Source: Blastococcus sp. VKM Ac-2987 (lineage in GTDB: Bacteria; Actinomycetota; Actinomycetes; Mycobacteriales; Geodermatophilaceae). From it: a DNA stretch of 64,000 nucleotides. Within the stretch, counting starts at the first letter, position 1; the number at the start of each line of letters is the position of its first letter. Positions 1 through 8,259 of the stretch are shown here, in pieces. Below the pieces are notes generated by a model, which worked only from the letters and a program-made list of their open reading frames with translations, had not been told where the DNA came from and did not search any database. The position numbers and the translations under genes are program-made. Location: contig NZ_JAPVBG010000003.1 of assembly GCF_026967805.1 (NCBI RefSeq), positions 992,001-1,056,000 on the forward strand, given 5' to 3'.

Positions 1-1674
1 ATCGTGCTCAGCCAGCGCAGCCGGGAACTGGCCCTGCTGCGCGCCGCCGGGGCCACCGGTCGGCAGGTGTTCGCCTCGGTGCTCGCCGAGGCCCTCCTCA
101 TCGGGATCACCGGCGCGGCCGGCGGCACCGCGGCCGGCGTCGGCGCCGCCTACGGGCTCCGCGGCCTCGCGCAGCGCACCGGCCTGGCGCTCCCCGACGG
201 CCCGCTGACCGTCACCTCCCGCACGGTCCTGGTCGCGCTGGTCGCCGGCGCCCTCGTGACTCTCCTGGCCGCGCTCGGACCCGCCCGCCGCGCCGCCCGC
301 GTCGCCCCCGTCGAGGCCATGCGGCTCGCCGAGCCGGCACGGCCTCGACCTCGCCGGCGCCGGCTGATCACCGGGTGGGTGCTGCTCGCCCTCGGTGTCG
401 CGCAGCTGGGCGCTGCCGCCTATCTGCGGGACATCGCCGGCGTCGCGCTCGGCGCGGTGCTGCTCTTCCTCGGCCTGGTCGCGCTGGGCCCGGTGCTGGC
501 ACCGCGGCTGGCCAACGCTGTCGGCCGCCCGCTGGACGGCCTCGGCGTGCCCGGCCGCCTCGCGCGTGAGTCCACGGTTCGCAACCCGCGCCGGACGGCC
601 GCCACCGCGATGGCCCTGGCCCTCGGCCTGGCCCTGATCAGCTTCGTCTCGGTTCTCGGCGGGTCGGTGAAGGCCATCAGTGCCGGCCAGCAGGAGGCCC
701 TGACGGCCGACCTGCTGATCCAGAGCGCCGGCGACGAGATGCTCGGCGGACTGTCCCCGGAGGTCGCGGCCCGCGTCGCCGAGCTGCCGGAGGTGGGCGC
801 GACTTCCTCGATCCGCTACGGGCACTGGCTGGACGGCGGCATGACCAGCGCGCTGACCGCCGTCGACCCGGCGACCCTGCCGCAGGTCGCAGACGTCGAG
901 ATGACGGCCGGCGACCTCGGCGACCTCGAGGAGGGAGGGGCCGTCCTCGCCGAGGACATCGCGATCGAACGGGGCCTGCGGGTCGGCGACCAGCTGGCGA
1001 TGACCTTGCCGCGTCACGGGGAGCAGCAGGTCCGGATCGTCGGCGTCATGGCCGACGAATCCGCCCAGGCGCTCAGCAGCGGCTACATCCTGTCCCTGAC
1101 CACGTACGCCCAGCACTTCAACGAGGACGTGGACGCCAGCGTGTTCGTCGCGCTCGCCGACGGCGTCGACGCGGAGGCCGGCCGGACGGCACTGGAGACC
1201 GCCGTCAGCGACTTCCCGAACGCGGAGGTCCTCGACCAGACTCATGCGGTCGCCGCCCGGGCCGCCACGGTGGACCAGGCGCTCGGGCTGATCACCCTCC
1301 TGCTCGGCTTCGCCGTGGTGATCGCGCTGCTCGGGATCACCAACACCCTGGCCCTGTCCATCGTGGAGCGAACCCGGGAGATCGGGCTGCTGAGGGCGGT
1401 CGGCATGACGCGCCGGCAGCTGCGGTCCATGATCCGCGCCGAGGCCGTCCTGGTGGCCGTGGTCGCGGTCGTCGCCGGCGTCGCCGTCGGACTCGGGCTC
1501 GCCGCGGCCACCCTGGTCGGCCTCAGCAAGGACGAGCTGCTGCCCATCCGGATCCCCGTCGGGCAGCTCCTGGCGGTGGTCGGGATCGCCGTGCTCGCCG
1601 GCCTTGCCGCCGGTCTGCTGCCCGCCCGCCGGGCTGCCCGGCTCGACGTCCTCACCGCCATCGCCACCCGCTGA
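1..1674 (+). CDS. MacB/FtsX-type ABC transporter permease, 3' part
   Basis: The reading frame is open from the first base, so the gene starts outside the window. About 557 residues remain, against 844 for the related intact permease at 29138-31672, so roughly the first third is missing. Two FtsX cores are visible. The first, at the N-terminal edge, carries the coupling-helix sequence SRELALLRAAGA. The second, near residues 430-550, carries the matching ERTREIGLLRAVGM and ends with the typical PARRAARLDVLTAIA tail. Between them lies an extracytoplasmic MacB-PCD-like region. Proteins of this family work with a LolD/MacB-type ATPase to move lipoproteins or drugs, or act by mechanotransmission. 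The partner ATPase is presumably upstream and unseen. The substrate cannot be inferred. Confidence 0.9.
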   Translation: MVLSQRSRELALLRAAGATGRQVFASVLAEALLIGITGAAGGTAAGVGAAYGLRGLAQRTGLALPDGPLTVTSRTVLVALVAGALVTLLAALGPARRAARVAPVEAMRLAEPARPRPRRRRLITGWVLLALGVAQLGAAAYLRDIAGVALGAVLLFLGLVALGPVLAPRLANAVGRPLDGLGVPGRLARESTVRNPRRTAATAMALALGLALISFVSVLGGSVKAISAGQQEALTADLLIQSAGDEMLGGLSPEVAARVAELPEVGATSSIRYGHWLDGGMTSALTAVDPATLPQVADVEMTAGDLGDLEEGGAVLAEDIAIERGLRVGDQLAMTLPRHGEQQVRIVGVMADESAQALSSGYILSLTTYAQHFNEDVDASVFVALADGVDAEAGRTALETAVSDFPNAEVLDQTHAVAARAATVDQALGLITLLLGFAVVIALLGITNTLALSIVERTREIGLLRAVGMTRRQLRSMIRAEAVLVAVVAVVAGVAVGLGLAAATLVGLSKDELLPIRIPVGQLLAVVGIAVLAGLAAGLLPARRAARLDVLTAIATR

Positions 1675-1790
1675 CCGCCGCTGCGGGCGTCGGATCTCCG
1701 GCCGCCACGACGGGCACGCCCGCGGCCTGCCGCACCGCCCGGGCGCCACCGTCCATCCCGCCCGTGCACCACCGTCGACAAGGAGTTCTG

Positions 1791-2324
1791 ATGACCGACC
1801 TGTCCACCACCTGCCCCACGACACCCCACGACCACCATGCGGCCGTCACGACCCGCCGAGCGACGCCGGCCGATGCCGCGGACGTCGCCGTCATGGTCGC
1901 CGAGATCGCCGCGCACGAGGACCAAGCGGCCCACGTCCACGTCCAGGAGGAGCAGTGGCGCCGCCTGCTGGCCCGGCCCGAGGTCATCGTGCTGCTGGCC
2001 GAACACAGCGGCGGGCCGGTGGGCTACGTCTCCGCCGTCCGGCAGCTGCACCTGTGGACCGGTGGCGACGTCGTGAACCTCGACGACCTCTACGTCCGCC
2101 CCGGGCACCGCGACGCCGGCGTCGGCCGGCAGCTCATGGCCACCCTCGCCGGACTGGCGAAACCGGAGCAGCTGCTCATCCGCTGGAGCATGGAGGTCGA
2201 CAACGCCGACGCGCAGCGTTTCTACCGCCGCCTGGGCGCCGGCCTGCGGCACAAGGTGCTCGCCGCCTGGCCGCCGACCGCGTATGCGGAGGCCGCCGCC
2301 GCGGTGCCTCCCGGCGGCGTCTGA
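1791..2324 (+). CDS. GNAT family N-acetyltransferase
   Basis: A 177-residue protein with the GNAT fold. Near residues 90-120 a strand with NLDDLYVRP is followed by the acetyl-CoA pyrophosphate loop HRDAGVGRQLM. A later NADAQRFYRRLGA helix is typical of the motif B region. The start is set at ATG 1791 because AAGGAG lies at 1780-1785 with good spacing; an upstream GTG at 1764 lacks this. The substrate is unknown; the family acetylates amines on small molecules or proteins. It stands alone between the permease and the broken exporter. Confidence 0.88.
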   Translation: MTDLSTTCPTTPHDHHAAVTTRRATPADAADVAVMVAEIAAHEDQAAHVHVQEEQWRRLLARPEVIVLLAEHSGGPVGYVSAVRQLHLWTGGDVVNLDDLYVRPGHRDAGVGRQLMATLAGLAKPEQLLIRWSMEVDNADAQRFYRRLGAGLRHKVLAAWPPTAYAEAAAAVPPGGV

Positions 2325-2454
2325 CCGGCAGCCACGGCCGGCACCAGCGGGCGCAGGGCGGAGCCCGGCGAGATCACCGGGTCGACGGCGCTCGCCACCG
2401 CGGAGCAGCTGAGTCCGACCGAGCACCCCCTGCGCCCCTGGTGGAGGAGTCCCC

Positions 2455-3416
2455 ATGCACCAGCGTCACCGGCTCCTCGCCGTCGCCGTCGCCGTCTCGT
2501 GGGGACTGAACTTCTTCGCGATCCACCTCTCGCCGGCCCTTTCCCGCCGTTCTTCCTGGTCGCCCTGCGCTTCGCGCTGCTCGCGGTTCCGACCGTGCTG
2601 CTGGTCCGGCGGCCGACCGTGCCGTGGCGGTGGATCCTCGGGTACGGCGCCGGATTCGGCGTGCTGCAGTTCCTCTTCCTGTACCTCGCCATGGCCTCCG
2701 GGATGCCCTCGGGTCTCGCCTCGCTGGTGCTGCAGTCGTCGGCTCCCTTCACCGTGGTGCTGGCCGGCGTGCTGCTGCGCGAGCGGCTGAGCGGCCGCCA
2801 GGCGCTCGGCGTCGCCACGGCGGCAGCCGGCCTGGCGGGGATCGCCGTCCACCGGGCCGAGCTGGGCGGCGGGGCGATGCTGCTGCCGTTCCTGCTGACG
2901 GTCTGCGGCGGGCTCGGCTGGGCCCTGGGCAACCTGTGCAGCCGGCAGGCCCGGGCTACCGAGCCGTTCCGGCTCACGCTGTGGATGACGGTGGTTCCAC
3001 CGCTGCCCATGCTCGTCGCTCACTGGCCCTCGAAGGTCCGGCTCGCATCTCGGCGTCGGTGGCCTCGCTGGGCACCGGGCAGGGCACCCTGGCCGTGGCC
3101 GGCCCCGCCTACACCGTGCTGGTCGCCACGATCGGCGGGTCGGGCGTGTCGACCTGGCTCACGAGCCGCTACCCGTCGAGCGTGGTCGCCCCCCTACTCG
3201 ATGCTGGTGCCGGTGGCCGGCATGGCCTCGTCCTCGCTCGTGCTGGGCGAGCCCACGTTCGCCGTCGAGCTGGTGTGCGGTGCGGTCGTCGTAGCCGGCG
3301 TCCTGCTCGGCAGCGGTCCGGCCGCCCCGGTGCAGCGGGCGGCCGGACGCAGCGCGGTCGAGATCGCTCCGCGGGTTCCTACCGCGCCACTCCCTGCGCA
3401 GGCCGCCGGCCGCTGA
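2455..3416 (+). pseudogene. EamA/DMT-family metabolite exporter, several frameshifts
   Basis: The product would be a ten-helix DMT-superfamily exporter, but no single frame encodes it. It begins MHQRHRLLAVAVAVSWGLNF in one frame. It moves to a second frame near 2540 (FFLVALRFALLAVPTVLLV, then the helices around MASGMPSGLASLVLQSSAPF). A third frame takes over near 3030 (SASVASLGTGQGTLAVAGPA and GSGVSTWLTSRYPSSV). It returns to the second frame near 3193 for the last helices (YSMLVPVAGMASSSLVLGE). Two EamA domains are otherwise recognisable over the whole length. The start has a GGAGG box at 2443. Three frame changes mean a decayed gene or a poor-quality stretch of sequence. Family members export amino acids and related metabolites. 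Confidence 0.8.
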
Positions 3417-3518
3417 TCGACGTCGCGCCGGCAACCCGGCGAAATCGCCGGTCCGACCCCCTGGGTCACCCCCGAGCATCGACTTCGCCCCATCAACCTG
3501 TCCCGACCGGGAGTTGTC

Positions 3519-6500
3519 ATGACGACCACCGTCCCTCCGGCCGCCGCGACGGCGACCGAGCCGACCGCCGGCTGCACCCTCGACATCGGCGGCATGACCT
3601 GCGCCTCGTGCGTCGGCCGGGTGGAGAAGGCGCTGCGCCGGGTCGACGGCGTCGCGGCCGCGGAGGTGAACCTGGCGACCGAGGTCGCCACCGTCCGGTT
3701 CGACGCGGCCCGGGTGGGCGTCGAGGAGCTGACCGCGGCGGTGGCGCGTGCCGGGTACACCGCCACGCCGCGCCGCGAGGCCCAGCCCGACGACCAGGGC
3801 GTCGGCACCGATCCCGCCGCGGCGACCGCGGACCACGAGGGCGAAGCGCAGGTGACCGCGCTGAAGTGGAAGTGGCAGGTCACCCTCACCGCAGGCCTGG
3901 GGCTCATGGCCCTGATGTACGTGCCGCTCCACCTGGACACGATGGACTGGCTGATGCCGGCCATCCTCGTCGTGGCCACCGTCGTGCAGGCCTGGGCCGG
4001 CCGGGAGATCTACGCCGCGGCGTGGACCGCGGCCACGCACGGGTCGACGAACATGAACACCCTGGTCGCGCTCGGTACCGGCGTCGCCTACGGATACAGC
4101 GCCTTCGTCACCTTGTGGCCGGCCGCCGCCGAGAGCTGGGGCCTGCCGCTGCACGTGTACTTCGAGACCTCGCTGGTCATCCTCGCCCTGGTCCTGGCCG
4201 GCCGGTGGATGGAGGCCCGCGCGAAGAAGCGCACCGCCGCGGCGATCACCGCGCTCGTGGGGCTGGCCCCGAAGACGGCGCGGGTGCTGCGCGACGGCGC
4301 GGAGGTGGACGTACCGGTCGAACGGGTCGTCGTCGGCGACCTGGTCCGGGTGCGGCCGGGGGAGAAGGCGCCGGTGGACGGCGTCGTCACGGACGGGGCG
4401 ACCGCCGTGGACGAGAGCATGCTGACCGGCGAGAGCCTCCCGGTGGACAAAGGCGTCGGCGACACGGTCATCGGCGCCACGCTCAACCGGACCGGCACGG
4501 TGGTGCTGCGGGCCACCGCGGTCGGGAAGGACACCGCCCTGGCGCAGATCGTCCGCCTGGTCGAGGACGCGCAGGGCGCGAAGGTGCCGATGCAGCGGCT
4601 GGCCGACCGCGTCTCCGCCTGGTTCGTCCCGATCGTCCTGCTGCTCGGCGTGGCCACCTTCGCCGTCTGGGCGCTGTTCGGCCCGGACACCGGCCGGCTG
4701 ACGATGGCGATCACCACGGCGATCGCGGTGCTGATCATCGCCTGCCCGTGCGCGCTCGGCCTGGCCACCCCGACCGCGGTCATGGTCGGCACCGGCCGCG
4801 CCGCGGAGCTCGGCATCCTGGTCGGCAACGGCGACGCGCTGGAGACCGGCCGCCGGGTCACCGCCGTCGTCCTGGACAAGACCGGCACCCTCACCAGCGG
4901 ACGGCCGGCGCTCATCTCCATGACCACCGCCGGCGGCTGGGCCGAAGACGACGTGCTGGCCCTCGTCGCCGGAGCGGAGACCGGCAGCGAGCACCCCGTC
5001 GCCGAGGCGATCGTCGCCGCCGCTGCCGCCCGCGGGCTGCACCTGCCTGACCTCGGCTCCTTCGACGCCGTCCCGGGCCACGGCATCGACGCCGTCGTCG
5101 GGGGCCGGCACGTGCTCGCCGGCAACCGGGCACTGCTGCGCGCCCGCGGGGTGGACGTGTCCGCGCTGGCCGCTGCCGCCGCCGCTGCCGCCGCGGGCGG
5201 GCAGACCGCCATGTTCGTCGCCGTCGACGGGCAGCCGGCCGCGAGCATCGCCGTCGCCGACACGGTCAAGCCCGAGTCCGCCGAGGCGGTAGCCCAGCTG
5301 CAGGCGCTGGGCCTGCAGGTGTGGATGCTCACCGGGGACAACACCGCGACCGCGCCATCGCCCACCAGGTCGGCATCGGGAACGTGCTCGCCGAGGTGCT
5401 GCCCGCCGACAAGACGGCCAAGGTCCGCGAGCTCCAGACGCAGGGGCACGTGGTGGCGATGGCCGGAGACGGCATCAACGACGCCGCAGCCCTGTCGGCC
5501 GCTGACCTCGGCATCGCCATCGGCACCGGCGCCGACGTCGCCATCGCCGCCTCCGACATCACCCTCGTCGGCGGTGACCTGCGTGGCATCGTCTCGGCGA
5601 TCGCCCTGTCCCGGCGCACGGTGGCGACCATGAAGCAGGGCCTGGCCTGGGCGTTCGGCTACAACGTGCTGCTCATCCCGGTCGCCGCCGGTGCCCTCTA
5701 CTGGTGGGACGGGCTGCTGCTCGACCCGGTGCTGGCCAGCGCCGCCATGGCGATGAGCTCGGTCAGCGTGCTGACCAACGCCTTGCGGCTGCGCCGGTTC
5801 CAGCGGCCGGCGACCGTCCAGGAGATCCTGCGACCGCCACTGCGCGCACGGATCGGCCAGTACGCCTACCTGACCGGTGTCGCCGTCGTCGCGCTCGCGC
5901 TCGGCGCGGGGCTCACAGCGGTCAGCCGGATGGACTTCGCCGAACGCGGCATGAACGGCACCCTCGCCTGGATGCAGGGCACCGGCATGCCGATGCGCCC
6001 CGCCATGAGCGAGATGATGACCGCCGAGGTGCCACCGACCGATGCCGCCGAGGCCGGCGTGGACGTGCGGCTGGACCTACCCGCACAGGTCCGCCCCGGC
6101 GAACCCACGCGGCTGGTCGCCACCGTCGTCGACGCCGTCACCGGCGAGCCGATCGAGGATCTCACGCGCAGCCACGAGGCGTGGATGCACCTCATCGCCA
6201 CCCGGGAGGACCTCGCCACCTTCGCTCATGTCCACCCGCAGCCGACCGGTGACCCCGGGCGGCTGGCCGTGGACGTCACCTTCCCGACCCCAGGCAGCTA
6301 CATCATCAACACCGAGTTCCGGCAGCAGGGGCAGATGAGCGATGTCCACCAGCGGCAGGTCATCACGGTCGCCGGTCCCGTTCCCGAGCCGGTGACCCTC
6401 GCGGAAGGACCGCGCACCGCGGTCATCGGCGGCGTCCGTGTCGAGCTCGAGGGGAAGGCAGAGGTCGGTGGCGTGAGCGACCTGCACTTCACGGTCACCG

Positions 6501-6781
6501 ACGCGGACACCGGCCGGCCGCTCGACGACCTGCAGCCCTACCTCGCCGCCGCGGGCCACGTCGTGGTGATGCGCGCAGACGGATCCACCTTCGCCCACGA
6601 GCACGCTGAGGTGACCGACGACTCCGGGCGACCGGTCTTCGCCACGCCCGGGCAGACCTTCGGCCCGGAACTCGACGTGCACGCCGAGTTCCCGACCGCC
6701 GGCACCTATCAGCTGTGGGGTCAGTTCCGGCTGGCCGACGGCGACGTGATCACCGTTCCCTTCACGGTCGAGGCGGGCTGA
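3519..6781 (+). pseudogene. copA: Copper-exporting P1B-type ATPase with C-terminal extension, one frameshift
   Basis: The N-terminal half (3519-5340) carries an HMA metal-binding domain with GMTCASC at residues 25-31, the TGES actuator motif, the CPC membrane motif in IIACPCALG, and the phosphorylation site DKTGTLT. Just after MLTGDN (about 5341) the frame shifts by minus one. The second half continues with [11 protein letters not shown], a YN helix (GYNVLLIP) and the MSS-type helix ([14 protein letters not shown]). These are the Cu(I) determinants of the P1B-1 class. After the last canonical helix the frame runs on for about 330 residues: one more helix, then an extracytoplasmic region with histidine-rich FAHVHP and FAHEHAEV motifs resembling FixH/YtkA-like or copper-binding domains. 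One missing base, or four in a GC repeat, would explain the break, so a sequencing error is quite possible. No CsoR gene is nearby. Confidence 0.85.
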
Positions 6782-6866
6782 GCCCGGTGCTCCGGGACGG
6801 CCGGACGCCGTCGGGCCGACATACTCGGCGAGAGACCTGAGATCCCGTGCGGAGTTCCGCGGTCGG

Positions 6867-7127
6867 TCATCCGGCCGGCTGTCGGGCCAGCAGCGTGGTA
6901 CGGAGCTGGTGCAGCTGCGCTGAGAGTCCGTACATGACGATCGGGACGGCGATCGTGGCGAGGATGGCGGTGCGCAGGGCAACCGGGGTGTCGGTCAGCA
7001 GGCTGTTCAACGCGAGGTTGAGGACAGTGAGCGTCGGTAGCACTGCCAGCCAGATCATCGGCGCCAGCTGGTGGTTCGACGGCGGCGGAATCGGCGGCTG
7101 GGGTCGGGTCCTCGAGCCCGTGGACAT
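6867..7127 (-). CDS. Small two-helix membrane protein
   Basis: An 86-residue protein starting MSTGSRTRPQPPIPPP, with a proline-rich cytoplasmic head and two hydrophobic segments (about residues 26-48 and 52-72), then a basic tail. The ATG at 7127 is preceded by GAGGAG at good spacing, which rules out the longer in-frame start at 7217. I do not recognise the family. It lies 87 bases downstream of the flavoprotein remnant on the same strand, so it may once have been its operon partner. Confidence 0.65.
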   Translation of the reverse strand: MSTGSRTRPQPPIPPPSNHQLAPMIWLAVLPTLTVLNLALNSLLTDTPVALRTAILATIAVPIVMYGLSAQLHQLRTTLLARQPAG

Positions 7128-7213
7128 GTCGTGCTCCTCGTGTGTCGTCGTCGCGTGCTCTGCGGCGCGGCGGGTGTGGTGGCCAGGGGGAGCGGGCCAC
7201 CGCGCTCTTGGGC

Positions 7214-7615
7214 TCACAGCCCGTGTCGGCGGCCGCCGAGTACGGCTGCTGCGACGCGGGCCTCGGTCGCAGTGGAGAACACGTCGCGGATGTCGTGCTG
7301 GGCGTCCACCGCCGGTCGACGTCCTCCTGCACCAGGTCGGCGTTGACGGCGATCGCCGCGGTGTCTCCGGCTCCGGCCGAGGCGATCACCTGGGCACGTG
7401 GGTCGACGACGTTGCCGGCGGCCCACACGCCGAAGGCGCTGGTCCTTCCGGTGGCGTCGGCGTGGACGTTGCCGGAAGCGTCGCCCTCGCACCCCAGAGC
7501 AGCCAGCAGGCCGTCGGGATGCGGCCGGTTGACCGGGCGGATGAAGACCGCGGCGCGGGGGATGGCCCGGCCGTCGGCGAGCTCCACGCCGGCCACGGCA
7601 CGGCGCAGCGTCTCG
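7214..7615 (-). pseudogene. C-terminal remnant of a thioredoxin-reductase-like flavoprotein
   Basis: The reverse strand encodes the last third of an NAD(P)/FAD-dependent oxidoreductase. Readable segments are AGVELADGRAIPRAAVFIRP, GLLAALGCEGD and the FAD-binding tail FGVWAAGNVVDPRAQVIASA followed by AIAVNADLVQEDV. A frameshift near 7310 then leads to the terminal helix VFSTATEARVAAAVLGGRRH and a stop at 7214. Everything upstream of about 7612, including the FAD and NAD Rossmann folds, is gone. The break coincides with the start of the XRE-cupin remnant on the other strand, so a deletion has fused two genes tail-in. Confidence 0.75.
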
Positions 7616-8175
7616 CTGACCGAACTGGCCGCCGAGACGGGCATCTCGAAGAGCACCCTGTCCCGGCTGGAGGCCGGTCAGCGCAAGCCCAGCCTCGAGC
7701 TACTGCTGCCGATCGTCCAGGCGCACCGGGTCCCGCTCGACGAGCTGGTCGGCGCTCCGCAGTTCGGCGATCCCCGGATCCGGTTGACCCCGCGGCAGCG
7801 CAACGGCCGCATCGTCGTCCCGCTGACCCGGCAGCCCGGTGGCATCAGGCATGGAAGACGGTCATCCCGCCCGAGCCGGGGGAGCCCGAGCTCCGCACCC
7901 ACGAGGAATACGAGTGGCTTCACGTGCTGGCCGGCCGAGTGCGGCTCGTCCTCGCCGATCACGACATCACCCTCGACCCCGGTGAGGCGGCCGAGTTCGA
8001 CACCCGGCTGCCGCACTGGTTCGGACCCGCCGGTGGCCAGGCGGTGGAGGTGCTGAGCCTGTTGGGCAGGCAGGGAGAGCGGATCCGCGTCCGTGCCGCA
8101 CCACGCCGCGAGGCCGCGGCAGGACACGGACGTGGCGAGGGACGCAAGACCGTCGACACAGCCAGGCGCCGCTGA
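7606..8175 (+). pseudogene. XRE-family regulator with cupin domain, 5' truncated and frameshifted
   Basis: The DNA-binding domain begins in the middle of its helix-turn-helix (LTELAAETGISKSTLSRLEA, then GQRKPSLELLLPIVQAHRVP), so the first helix and start codon are missing. A single base is missing near 7846. The protein would read GGIQAWKTVIPP but the frame breaks there. After the shift the cupin domain is complete (HEEYEWLHVLAGRVRLVLAD, then LDPGEAAEFDTRLPHWFG). Intact homologues are HTH-plus-cupin repressors of detoxification or metabolic genes. With no start codon and a frameshift, this copy should be non-functional. Confidence 0.78.
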
Positions 8176-8259
8176 CACGATACGTCTCTTGAGCCGACGG
8201 TGTGGCCGGTGACCCGAGTCGTCGAACCGGGGCATGGCGCCTCCGGGGAGGTGGTCGTC

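Noticed and set aside
2624..5111. Long open frames of 650-800 codons on both strands overlapping the EamA and copA genes
   Set aside because: They are arginine/proline/glycine-rich shadow frames of a high-GC gene; only the part of the 2624 frame near 3030-3190 carries real exporter residues, as part of the frameshifted EamA gene.
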